From Hypomyces perniciosus (taxonomy: Eukaryota; Ascomycota; Sordariomycetes; Hypocreales; Hypocreaceae): a stretch of 64,000 nt of DNA. Of the stretch, positions 40,954-51,422 are shown piece after piece. Each line of letters opens with the position of its first letter. Within the stretch, counting starts at the first letter, position 1. Made by a program: the position numbers and the translations under genes. The stretch is taken from NCBI GenBank assembly GCA_008477525.1, contig SPDT01000001.1:5270001-5334000 (forward strand), in the 5' to 3' direction. The notes under the pieces are model-generated. The model worked only from the letters and a program-made list of their open reading frames with translations. It had not been told where the DNA came from and did no database searches.

Positions 40954-42839
40954 CTATCTCTGACACAGTTGAGAAATTGCTTTCCGCAACTTGTCCGAGA
41001 TCTCAACTTCGTTTTCGGGTAGGAGAACAATTGTATTTACACCAGACACCGTTGCCGAGTCCAAACACTCCTCTGGCATAAGAGGCCGCAGGTCAGTAGA
41101 GAACAATTTCATCTTATGGTCTCTCATTAATCCCCGTGCCGTCTCCGCCACAGTGGTTGGATTGCTCGCATCGGCTTGCTTGAATTCCTCAAAACGGCCT
41201 TCTCGAAACACCTTGAACATGATGTAAATAGAATGGGGCACTACTGTTTGTGCTTGGTCTTCCGATATGGGCGTAGTATCCACTGGATTCTCTACTGCCA
41301 ATTCGTGGACTACGACCTCATCATCTTCCGTAGTAAGAGATAATACAGAAACAGCTTCTTCAGAGTAGTTCCTTGATCTCATTATGCTTTCTCCAAGGTT
41401 CAGCGGTCTTGCGGCCTCAGCGGCCTCAGCGGTCTCAGCGGTCTCAGCAGCCTCAGCGGTCTCAGCAGCCTCAGCAACCTCAGCATCAGTATCTGATGAT
41501 TCATATGCCGATAAGTAATCGGATAGCACTCCAGAGCTCGCGAAGAAGGCAAGGTACTGGGACCTCAGGACAAAAAATGGCGCAATATCTGGACCCTGGA
41601 TATTGAATAGACTGAAATCAAAGTGTAGAATCTCTTTGGTGAGGAATGCCCGGTCCCGTTGATATGACTCATGTTTTGGGCGGCCACATCGTCGCCGCAA
41701 GGCCTTGACATACTCCTCGGCAGACTTCTCGGCAGACCCGGTAGAGCTCCTCTCAACTAAGAAGTCCACTAGAGCAGTGCTTTGAAGCAGTCCTATCGGC
41801 AGCTGGCGCTGACTGCTGGTCGGAGACGGGGGGTCAGTACGATGTTCGTTGTTGTGAGCGACTGTCGCCTGCGTTAGATATTCGATTTCAGGAGTCTGGA
41901 TGCCTAACTTCTGGGCGAACTTGGCGAATTGCAAGAGTGTTTCTTCGTGTGGTTTCTCTACCAAATACGTAGCGAGAAGTTTCCTGTATGTTCTCTCAGA
42001 TGGTCGTGGCATTCGTTGAAAATTTTGCAAGACGAAAATCCACAACGACTCCATAGCATTTTCGAAATTGAGGGCCACATCCTGTTCCACTTCTGGCTCT
42101 TCTCGTTGCCCCGTCGGCATGAAACTGTCTCTGAGTGCCGTGCGAATGGTCTTGTTGCCAGGTGTGATAATATGCTTCATGCTCGCGGCGCAAGTCTCGA
42201 GGAGGTGCACGTCGTGGAAGAACGTGTACAAAGAAGGGATCACGCAATCTACGGAAAGGATTTCGGCTTTCATTGCGACACGCTCCTCTTGGCTGAATGC
42301 TCTGAATATGCGACCTTGATTGATTATCTTTTCGATCTCCGCCGCATCCCGAGGGCAGAACTTCGGGCAGCGAAGCTCTAGAGCCTCGATGTCCTCGGCA
42401 GTTATCTTAGCCATAGCATCTTTGCTTTGTAAAGCTATCTTGAACCATATATCGATGATGTGAGCAAGATATGCTGCTGCCTCCTAGTGTCTGGTTACAC
42501 CGCCGAACACGGGCTAAAAGGGGCGGTTGGGCCATTCACCTCATCGCATTTTGCGCTACAGAGCTTGTGGAGAGTGCTGATCCTCATGCCGTCCCGCAGA
42601 CCAGGTACGCTTAACACGGGGTCAAATGCCACCTTCAGCGTCTCGTTTCTTAACAGTGCTCGTATGCATCTTCGCGCATGGTCGGAGGAAAGGTTGTGTT
42701 GGTGAGATTCCAATGCCAGATCGCCGAGCAATTTGCCTTTTCTATCTTCTTGGCGAATAGCCCAGTAGATAGAGGCATCCGAAGAACATCCTGTGTCTGC
42801 TGGACACATCAAAGACTGTATTTTGACAAGACAAAGCAA
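40954..42839 (-). CDS. DUF3723-family protein, 5'-truncated paralogue
   Basis: Exons 42839-42540 and 42483-40954 (609 codons). The 56-nt intron (42539-42484) is GTGAAT...ACTAG. The intron falls after LCSAKCDE, the same place as in the paralogue at 20117-23051, and the next exon gives AYLAHIIDIWFKIALQSKD. Other shared blocks are ALELRCPKFCPRD, CVIPSLYTFFHDVHLLETC, RRRCGRPKHESYQRDRAFL, PFFVLRSQYLAFFASSG and the C-terminal module EECLDSATVSGVNTIVLLPE. Compared with the paralogue, everything encoded by exon 1 and the start of exon 2 is missing; upstream DNA is AT-rich and unrelated. It is therefore probably a truncated, possibly non-functional gene. It has an Ala-Glu-Thr repeat instead of the long coiled coil. 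Confidence 0.8.
41400..41485. repeat. 9-bp minisatellite inside DUF3723 gene
   Basis: Tandem variants of CTCAGCGGC/CTCAGCGGT/CTCAGCAGC; on the coding strand they give AEA/AET repeats (AEAAETAEAAETAETAEAAE). Confidence 0.8.
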
Positions 42840-43252
42840 TTAGTCAAAACAGGGGAATACCGTCCCGGCCCTCTACACCCGCAATTTGGGAATGTTCAGC
42901 GCTACTGTTTGATCAAATCAACCAAAACAAAATTAAATATTTTTTTTTTGAAAAAAGCACTGTTATTATAGGCTCGTTTAAATTTTTTGACCAATAAGAA
43001 GATGGCTTTTGCTGCTTTTCACTTGATTTTTTTGATCAAAGGCCAGCGCTGGGAATCTTATACATACTAATAATCTGTGGGGTAGTTGATCCACTTCTTG
43101 CCTTACCTTTTTCTGCCCCTTCCGCCTCCCTCTGTCTACTATCGTCCTTAGTCCGGCCGAACGAAGGTTCAAGTATTTGAGAAAACCGCTTGGCCTTGTT
43201 CTCTGCTACAGCTCAGGTTTCCTGTATGGTGAGAAAGTGAGGTAGGTGCATA
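42840..43252. other. Divergent intergenic region
   Basis: Between the truncated DUF3723 gene and the ferric reductase gene; AT-rich, with no exon homologous to DUF3723 exon 1. Confidence 0.55.
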
Positions 43253-45077
43253 ATGATAAATCCAACGGAAATATATGCGATTTGTCTGTGCGGCATCTTG
43301 CTTGCGCTTTTCCTTATCAGAAACATTATCCCACATATCGTGACTTTCTCAAGGGCCTTAATAATTCTCCCTTCCAAGTCGTTAGGTTATCGATTTCTGA
43401 TTAATCGCCATGCTCTAATCGGGCCCTGGACAATAGCCTTTGTTCTACTTCATCTGATCTATCTCGGAGGCAACGTCGTCTGTCTTTTCTACCGCGTTGA
43501 CTCGGTATCGCAAGCTGCCTCGCGAGCCGGGACCATGTCGCTTGTCAACATGGGTCCGCTATATCTCGCGACTCACTTGAGCTTCCTTGCCGACCTCTTC
43601 GGTCTGCCGCTAACGACAATTCGACAAATACATCGGTCTTGCGGAGTTATGGCAGTGAGCCATGTCATCTTTCACGGCGTGCTTGCTATGACGCAGCACG
43701 CCTTCAACGCTGCAGAGAAGCCTTCCACGGACTTTTATGCTATAGCGGTACGTACAACTTGGCTAATTTGAACCCTTTTGATGGATTGCGCATTTAATGG
43801 ACACCTACGGAGTACAGGGGGCTAGAATGATGGTACTTCTCATCCTCTTATTCATTCCAATCCTACGAAGGCGCTGTTACGAGCTTTTTCTCCGCCTTCA
43901 TCAGGCGCTAGCCGTAGCCGTTGTCTTTTGCACTGTAAATCATCTCAAGTCAATTCACGGCTATCGCTGGATCGCTCTTTATATCTTTGCAGGAACCTTT
44001 TGCGCGTTGGCGGTTTTATACGCTGCATTCATTTTCTATCGGAATCGGAAATTAGGAGGTCCTTGCTCGCGTATCAAGATCACTCATAGCCATGGTATTA
44101 TTGAAGCCACGATCTATGTGTCCCGATCCTTGGCAGTCGATGCGGGCCAGTACCTTAACCTATGGGTCCCATCTGTGTCTCTCCTATCAAGCCACCCGTT
44201 TGTTATAGCCTCGTGGTCACCCGTTCCGCAAAGTGAAATTAAACTCTTCATAAAGCCACGAAGGGGCTTTACACGTAAGCTACTTCGCTATGCAGAGGCT
44301 AAGTCATCCCAACACGCAGCACCGAGGGCTTTCTTTAGTGGCCCTCATGGATATTGCGCACCTGTTTGGGAGTTCGAGTGTGTTCTCCTCTTTGCAACAG
44401 GGTTTGGCATAGCGTCTATGCTCCCGTATCTGAGGAAGTTGGTTTACGGGCACAAAGGTCGCAACAGTCATACCAAAAGAATTCACTTGGTATGGCAAGT
44501 ATACGATCTTGGTAGGATGTACGCCAACCTCCCATTTGCCAGTTCTAATGCTCCTAGATCTACGCCAAGCGGTCAAGCCAGCCATCGATAGCTTACTTCA
44601 TGAGGATCACATGAGTGAAAGCTATGTGAGTTTGTTCCTGACAAGACTGGTTCATGTTAACTCATAAGAATAGATGCTATACATATCTATCTATAACGGG
44701 GCCGACATGGAGAAAGAGAGCAGTCAAAATCACCGCTTTACCATATATCCCGGTAAACCCAACGTCGACTTCATCGTCAAGAGCGAAGCGACTGGCAACG
44801 TCACGCAGTCAGCACCGAAGAAATTGTCGGTTATCCGGGAAGAGGAGTCCGCATCCCCAACAATGGTGAAAGAGAAAGACTGTAATGCGTTCGTAGGTCG
44901 GAATAGTGATAGAACGCTGGTCCTTGGTGAGTGGCCCTGGTCATATTAATTGCTTATTCATGATGGCTTATTCTTATAGTTTCTGCTGAGGGAGTGATGA
45001 GAGACAATCTGCGTCGGGTAGTTCGCAGTTATTTGCAGCGGGGATTTAAGTTGGAGGAATTAGATTACCAACCATAG
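43253..45077 (+). CDS. Ferric-reductase-like membrane oxidoreductase, five exons, 535 aa
   Basis: Exons: 43253-43747, 43818-44511, 44558-44625, 44674-44926, 44980-45077 (1,608 nt). Introns are 70, 46, 48 and 53 nt, all GT-AG. The protein has the plan of the FRE/NOX superfamily. Paired heme histidines lie in transmembrane helices (NRHALIGPWTIAFVLLHLIY; IHRSCGVMAVSHVIFHG; RLHQALAVAVVFCTVNHL). An FAD-binding segment (SSHPFVIASWSP) and an NAD(P)-binding segment (FSGPHGYCAPVWEFECVLLF, ATGFGIASMLPYLRKL) follow. The C-terminus (SAEGVMRDNLRRVVRSYLQ) corresponds to the usual last motif but lacks the common CGPxGM. It likely moves electrons from NADPH across the plasma membrane to reduce Fe(III) or another acceptor. 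No iron permease or oxidase gene adjoins it. Confidence 0.9.
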
Positions 45078-45174
45078 CTCAATGCAGATAGAGTCAATCC
45101 ACTTCACTTAATTAATCAATTTTCTTCTAGTACGTCATTACCCTATATCGGGCATGTTTACTGCTCTTCAAACA

Positions 45175-45603
45175 TCATGAGAGGAAAATTGCTTCGTGAT
45201 CACTTGGAACGTTAGCGCATCGGAGCAGATCATCTTCCAGCTCCCATGTCGGGCAATCGCGGCCCTTCCACTTAATCCCCAGGAATACATTGCCCGTTGC
45301 GGACTGATATTCACCAATGACCGCTTCGATTTCGAACTGCAGTTGGTCTTCAACAATACGAGGACCCTGTTGGATACCCTGCCATATTTTGAGGCCTTGT
45401 CCATCATCGAAAACCCACAACAAGCTTTCTGCCTCGGGCCAGTCCCATAGTAGCCTGTCCATGTTGGCTGCCTTGACCCCGTGGATGATCCACGGCGATA
45501 TCTTGACCGAAAACAGCACTTCAATTACAGTGACCTGAGGTGACCAAGTCGCTTGAACTAGGTATCCTCGGTAGGAATTTTCAGGCTTGATGATTTCCAT
45601 CAT
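45175..45603 (-). CDS. Chromodomain protein, 142 aa
   Basis: The C-terminal half has a chromodomain: QFEIEAVIGEYQSATGNVFL followed by GIKWKGRDCPTWELEDDLL, with the aromatic positions (F, W, W) that form the methyl-lysine cage in this family. The N-terminal half (EIIKPENSYRGYLVQATWSP) is unrecognised, although ESLLWVFDDGQGLKIWQGIQ hints at a second globular part. Chromodomains bind methylated histone tails or appear in retrotransposon integrases. No integrase sequence is nearby, so a small nuclear protein is more likely, or a domesticated fragment. Confidence 0.7.
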   Translation of the reverse strand: MMEIIKPENSYRGYLVQATWSPQVTVIEVLFSVKISPWIIHGVKAANMDRLLWDWPEAESLLWVFDDGQGLKIWQGIQQGPRIVEDQLQFEIEAVIGEYQSATGNVFLGIKWKGRDCPTWELEDDLLRCANVPSDHEAIFLS

Positions 45604-47425
45604 CGAAATAATTCAGTATAGATATTCTACGTCCTTTTGGGTACAGTGGATTTTGGGGCAGGGCTGCGAAACTAGACTTTGTGTAATTATATCCTTGTCT
45701 GGATGGTGTGATGCACAAGATGAATGACCTAAAACAGGTTCTTTCTTGCAACAGTTCTAGTTCCTCCCGACTCTTGCGTGGAAGGGTGTACTTTATATAT
45801 AAGATATGGATCAGTAAAGATGCATATGAATGGCAGCAAGACAGAGATTGTGAGTGTCAAGTAGATGTTGTGCTACACAGACGCAGCAAGTTGTGGACAA
45901 AAGAACAACTTGCTTGTTGATTCCATACATAACTGTCTACGGAAAGTGACGATTAATATTTTAGGAAACTATATAATGGAGCGTTTGCAAAACTTACACA
46001 GCTGGACAAACTCGTATTGCCTATAGAAGTAATGGATTCACATCAGACAAAAATAAATGACCATTGCAAACATTTTCCTAGTCATAACTCAGTGTAAAAT
46101 TCTCACAATCTCTAGTATTGCTCAGAACTAAAGTAGCATTAGACCTTTAGTTGAACATCGTTCCATATACAACACGACCTTGCTGAACACGATTGTGGGC
46201 TCAACAGGACAAAGACATCCTGCATCTGCTACTGGCCCGAGCATATCTGTCATGAACGTATCACCGGAAACCCCCCTTCCGACCATCAACAACTCATCAG
46301 CCCAACAGGGTAAATCTCTCGGACTGCTTGTAATTCTTTTCTTCCTACTTGTAGCCATGTTGAGTTGAAAGCACGCGTTTCCAAGGTAATGTCCTTTTTG
46401 TTAGACGCTAGCTTCTGCGGCTGGGTTAATTAACCATTACAAACAGATTTTGTAGCTCTTGGTATGATAGTTGCGAGGGAGTGCTTTATTTCTCTACCCA
46501 GAGATAAGATGATGAATGGAGGAGGAGCAGATAGCTAATACGTGAGATGGAAATTTTAGGTGCTCCTTGTGTGGTGGGTCAAGAAGAAGAACCAGCTAGG
46601 ACCGCAGACAGTATGCGGATATTCGAATTCAAGCTCTTTGATGCCCCCTCTGTCGATGCGACTCACGAAGCGAAAGCTGGGGGGAACGGAGTCGGCGAGC
46701 AGGTTGTCGAGCAGGTTTTCGAGTCGGTTTTCGTTGTCGGCGGCGCCGGTTTTGCCGCCGTTGCCCTCGTATAATAGCTTTGGGGGATTGTTTGAATCGA
46801 ACAATGAGCCGGTGAGAGGGAGGAAGAGGTCGAGGAGTTGGGTGGATGAAGATGATTTACATGGGCCGAAAATGGGGAGGAGTGACTCTGTCGATATTCG
46901 CCTAGACGCGCCAATCGTTTACAGCCAGGACAGAAGTACCTAATGACTTCACCTCAGGCATGTTCTTAGGCGATAAAATGTTTCTGTCCTAATGCAGCAT
47001 AATATATAATCAGGCTATATATAGATAGATAGGCAAGTTGGATGAATACTTGGAAATTCTTCAACGTGACTTGGCATATATGCCGCACCGTGACCAACTG
47101 ATAGGGATTAGAACACCGACATGCAATTACCATACAATTACCATGCAATTACGGAGTACTTTGTATAAATGTAAAAAAAACAGTCTATTGCAGCTAGTAA
47201 ATTCAAGACAGGAATTACCACCAATCAGGAAAAAGGTCCCTAGGACTCCTCTTTCGCACAAGAATGTTTAGTCTGGTGAGTGCCTGCCCAATCCTAGTTG
47301 CTGTCACTCAGTAATAGCACTGCTATATGAATGTAAATTCTGAATCCTTAGCAAGCTTTCGGTCTATTAGTGGAAATGGCCACCTACTTCCAATCATTCA
47401 TGGAGCAATCATTCATGGAGCAATA
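45604..47425. other. Intergenic with ambiguous ORFs
   Basis: Open frames overlap on both strands at 46556-46943; the plus frame from the inner ATG (MRLTKRKLGGTESASRLSSR...GRKRSRSWVDEDD) and the minus frame are both plausible, and I cannot choose. A plus frame at 46180-46368 ends in a hydrophobic helix (SLGLLVILFFLLVAMLS). TACGGAGTA lies at 47150-47158. Confidence 0.35.
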
Positions 47426-47902
47426 TCACGACTCTCCCATACGCTGCCTCTTGAACGACCCTTCAGATTCTGGCCCGCTCTCACTCTTCTTTGGCGACTC
47501 CGTATCTTCAATGTGGCCCACTGAAGTATGAGAAGCAGGTGAAGTGAAGTTCGAGGAAGTACAGCTGAGCATCAGCTCTGGTGGCCACGGTGTCTGTGGC
47601 CGAGGTGGGGGCGCTGTCGGGGCAAAGACATTATACACCGCAGGAGTGGGGTTCCTATGGCGTTGCAGGTCATTCTCAAGCGAACTGATCAGGCCCCGTA
47701 GTCCTTCAATGACACGGTCTTGCGTTTCTCGGCTTGCCGCAATTGCATTCCTCTGACTTTCGACGTCTTGCATTCTTTGTCTTAGTTCGTCGCATTCTAG
47801 GGTCTTTCTTTCCACCAGGCTACGCCACTGTTCAATGGAAAGGCTGTACTCGTGAAAAAATCTGGCGAACCAACTTGCCGCATGCGAGTTTGGTGAAGCC
47901 AT
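47426..47902 (-). CDS. Coiled-coil protein, paralogue 1, 158 aa
   Basis: I place the start at 47902 (MASPNSHAASWFARFFHEYS); an in-frame ATG 13 codons upstream is also possible. A helical region follows (SIEQWRSLVERKTLECDELR, then VIEGLRGLISSLENDLQRH). A Pro-rich linker (APPPRPQTPWPP) and an acidic/basic tail (HIEDTESPKKSESG, FKRQRMGES) complete it. The protein at 61588-62103 has the same plan and the shared elements W-x(6-7)-EY, RSLV, LRG and DTESP, so they are probable paralogues. The KRQR tail could be a nuclear signal. Function unknown. Confidence 0.65.
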   Translation of the reverse strand: MASPNSHAASWFARFFHEYSLSIEQWRSLVERKTLECDELRQRMQDVESQRNAIAASRETQDRVIEGLRGLISSLENDLQRHRNPTPAVYNVFAPTAPPPRPQTPWPPELMLSCTSSNFTSPASHTSVGHIEDTESPKKSESGPESEGSFKRQRMGES

Positions 47903-47941
47903 TGTGGTTTGTGTTTTGAGCTGGCTTGGTACAGCTTGCAT

Positions 47942-48328
47942 GGGCAGTCCTACCCGATATATGTTTCAAGTGGCCTGTAGGCACCGTAATGATGTAATCA
48001 CCAAGGTAGACGACAGTTCTGGGAGCACTCCAGCATAAAGTCCACAATTGTCCTCGCTGGAATGTTATTCTATACTGCATACTTAGCAGCTGTGGAGGGA
48101 AACCGGTTCAGCTGCCCAAACATCAATCCCATTCGACGGCTCGAGTGGGTGGGTATGATGCTATGCCGCACAACTGTATGTCTTGGCAAAATTCATGCTT
48201 GCAAGGCTGTAGGCACAGAGCATTAAGGTCTCGACTTTAGGGAAACCGGATTAACAAGATAGACATGTGCTTGCAGCAACAGATTAAATAAATTACGTCT
48301 AGTAGATTGGTATGTAACCATAAGACTT
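47942..48328. other. Intergenic
   Basis: No gene seen between the two minus-strand genes. Confidence 0.5.
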
Positions 48329-48739
48329 CTATCCTGTATCCCACATCACCGTCTTTATCTTTGCTGCTAAATGAAAGTCGTTTTCCGGTTCCCATACTTG
48401 ATTTAATTGTTCAATTCTCATGTTACATTGTTGAACAGCTAACAACAGCCCGTCACAGTGCGTTTGGATCAGTGGAACGAGAGATGTAAGCACTTCGTTG
48501 GACAAGTATTGGAAGTGAGCAAGGTCTAATCGAATCCACCCTACTTCTCGAGTCATGTTTACAACATGATTCTGAAAGACGCCGTCCGTTTGCCTAATTT
48601 TCTTCTGCTTATTCTCTTGGTGAAGAGGGGAGTGCTCTCTGTTGGTCACTGGAGAATTGTAGTGACCCTGATCTTGGCGCCGACTCTTCTCTCGTCTTAG
48701 CCAAAATAGAATGCGTTTTTTTAGACGTGACTTTCTCAT
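48329..48739 (-). CDS. Hypothetical protein, 136 aa
   Basis: A strongly basic N-terminus (MRKSRLKKRILFWLRREKSR) and a helical C-terminal half (NEVLTSLVPLIQTHCDGLL; AVQQCNMRIEQLNQVWEPEN). No domain known. It could be another member of the small helical-protein set in this region. It may also be a chance frame, but it is intact and protein-like. Confidence 0.45.
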   Translation of the reverse strand: MRKSRLKKRILFWLRREKSRRQDQGHYNSPVTNREHSPLHQENKQKKIRQTDGVFQNHVVNMTREVGWIRLDLAHFQYLSNEVLTSLVPLIQTHCDGLLLAVQQCNMRIEQLNQVWEPENDFHLAAKIKTVMWDTG

Positions 48740-49397
48740 GCTATTTCGTCTTCATGGTCCCGTGGATCATATGATGCATGTGCCTACAGGATAAATAGCT
48801 TATATCACAGCGGAGGTGCGCGAGGTTCGGCGTCCGCACTTTTTAGCAAACTTCATCGTAGGCAAAAGGCGGACAACCGGATAGAGATCAGATCTGGACA
48901 AAATTACAGCGAAGCAGGAATCTGAGGTAAATTTTCAGAACAGTTATTGACGGCCGCTCGCACGTTGACAGTCCATGAAGCAAGGAGGTGCTACGGCGCT
49001 CAATTGGTTTTTTCGTCCCTAGTTACGCGCAATTTCGGAAAGGTGCTGGACAAACACAGGTCTCCTGTCCTGGTCAGACATATGCCGTAATTAATGAGCA
49101 CGCTCGAGACCACTCCATGCTGGCCAGCCTACACATCGCTACCACGATACTTAGCACCGGGGGTCTGGCTGCGTTAAGCGCCTGGAAAGAAAGAAACTGC
49201 GATTGAAGGCATGAGGCTCATAGTGGCCTACCCTGAATAGGCGAGGAGTCATAACATCTTCCCAACGTCCAGTTTTCATTCTGACCTTGAATCGAATTTA
49301 GCCAAAAATCACCTTTCATGGCAACAACTCCATCTTCTGATAAAGTACTTAACCCCGCCTCATCCTGCATGAAATCCATTGCCTTGACCAAACAAAG
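48740..49397. other. Divergent intergenic region
   Basis: No gene seen. It lies between the minus-strand helical gene and the plus-strand membrane gene. Confidence 0.5.
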
Positions 49398-50022
49398 ATG
49401 ACCAGTCCCACCAGTCGCCAGCGGAAAAACACAGCTCAGTCTCAGCGCAGCCAAGATGAAGCGCAGTACCAACAACTTCTGGACAAATACGCGGAGATGC
49501 TGGAAACCAACAGAGGGGACTCGGGAACACAACCATTATTCCTAACAACCCTTCTGTCCTGGCTTTTCCTGAGGAATAATGTTTCGTTGTCTCGGGCGTA
49601 TGCTCATTTCCGCCGGTCATATGTTCTGATAACGGCGGGCTCAGCGATGAAGGCTGCCATAAAGTTGGCCAAAAGCGCACCAGCCTTTTCGTGCGCTTTT
49701 CTCCTCGGCCTTATCTTAGTAGCTGCATTCTCATGGCTTTTGTGGTTCCTGAAGCGTAACTGCATCTGGATAATCTACCGTATCCTGTTGTAGGTGAGGA
49801 GTGAGGGTCAGACTGAAGCATATACTGATGACAGCTTATAGTCCATTGCTATTGAATTCAGTCATCACGATGATTCCAATCAATATTCCTACCATCTATG
49901 ACGCCCGGTTGTCTGCAGCTCTTACTGCCACACTTTTCATTGCCGGATTAATGTTCACGTTCCATATTCAGAGGACGTCGTCCATTCCAACTCTTCGGGA
50001 GCTGGTGAGAAGAAGGGAATAA
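49398..50022 (+). CDS. Four-helix membrane protein, paralogue 2, 190 aa
   Basis: Exon 1 is 49398-49789 (392 nt) and exon 2 is 49842-50022. The 52-nt intron has donor GTAGGT, a CTGATG branch-like site and acceptor TAG, and splices in phase 2 so that IYRILF continues into PLLLNSVITMI. A polar helical N-terminus (QYQQLLDKYAEMLETNRG) precedes four hydrophobic segments, among them FLTTLLSWLFLRN, AFLLGLILVAAFSWLLWFL and ALTATLFIAGLMFTFHI. Exon 1 length, intron length and phase equal those of 28273-28921, and the N-terminal heptad plus SW and CIWI/YIWI landmarks align. Function unknown. Confidence 0.75.
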
Positions 50023-51129
50023 TGTAATGGATAATTGGGCGGCCTTTGACGAGAGGCGTTTCCGGTGTGAAAGCAATCTGGGCTGCTAGAAATTTTATAG
50101 CATTTTACGCGGATTTCCTGAGTGATTATGGCCTACTTATGCTACTTATACTACTTATACTACTTGTGCTATACATGTTTGAGTTGTTATGTATTGGAAA
50201 CTCAAGGGCACCAGATATTCGAGCTATCCAGAGTGGGTGTCCTAGAAGCCAGAGGTTGAGGAGTAGGGCATCACTTGCTTGCTCCTGTATTTTATACACA
50301 GATGCTCCCTGATCATCGACTGCATATCAGGTCCAAGTTACAATTCTTGCTTATTTCATAGCAATATCATTGTCTACTATATATTCGCCACGATGGCTAG
50401 TCATCTGTGAGAAATTTCTGACCACATAATTGTTAAACCCTAAAATAGAAAGCACGTGGGCAAGTCCAAGCATATGAGCATTCGACGCGGAAGAACAAGT
50501 GGCTCTGTACCAGATCAGCTACTAAGATTAGCAGCACGCAATTCTGTCGCTTAATATCCCCCCAGCCAATTGCAATTGCGGTTGATGTGATCAAGTTGCA
50601 TGCACGAAACTGTGTTGGTTGGTGAGTCATAACGACTGGTCGTATTAACGGTAAGCGGCTGGAAGCGGAATATGCCAAGACATAAGAATACAATCCAACA
50701 AAACCCGCGTTTGTAATTATACATGTTGGTCGGAACTCTCTAACCAATGACCCACCATAAACACCCGTCTACCAATCGATAGATATTCACGAAGCAACAC
50801 CATAATAACGGAGAGGGGAATTGTCGCAATAGCCGCCAGGCAGAAATAGATACCAATGAGGCTGGCTTTGACTGCCAGGTCCCACCGTGGATGGTCTATC
50901 TTCGGTTCTGGAGCGAAGTTATGAGGCTGTCCTGGGCAGCTGTCTTGAATATTTAAGAACGGATTCTCTGACCTTTATTTTCATCCATCTTTGCTCTCTC
51001 TCTCTCACGCTTTTCCCACTGGCTCCCCCATCGTCACGCCGTCACCCCCCTCTTTCAAGTGCTGGCCTTCCCACACCAGTTTCTTTTTACCCAAATCTCC
51101 ATTGCTTTCCCTTCACCCACACCAACATC
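50023..51129. other. Intergenic; promoter of split nuclease-like gene
   Basis: Holds a short 9-bp tandem (CTACTTATA variants, about 50131-50172) and, at 50990-51090, a CT-rich leader before the ATG at 51130. No gene seen. Confidence 0.5.
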
Positions 51130-51414
51130 ATGACCTACTATGACACCGTGCATACCAAAACCGACTTCCTCGAGGTCGCAAAAGACAAGAATGCTACAAG
51201 CTTCGAAGCCCTGCGGAACTCTCCTTCCTGGAGGAGCGCTGCCAGCAGTTGGGGCATTCAACAGCTGTGTAGTAGCCGAGTGCTCTGCGCTAAACCTACG
51301 GATAACCTCCCCATTCTCGGGTCTCTGATTAAAAAGATCGATGAAAAGGAATTCCATTCAACCATCGCGAGCTTCATCAGTGGCCCAGGAGACTTGGGCA
51401 AGCTGCGGAGGTCG

Positions 51415-51422
51415 TCAGAGCT
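51415..51422 (+). repeat. hAT target-site duplication, left
   Basis: TCAGAGCT, identical to 54843-54850; 8 bp is the standard hAT duplication length. Confidence 0.95.

Noticed and set aside
46556..46943. Confident gene call on either strand
   Set aside because: Plus and minus frames overlap, and both look plausible; neither has a decisive motif or splice.
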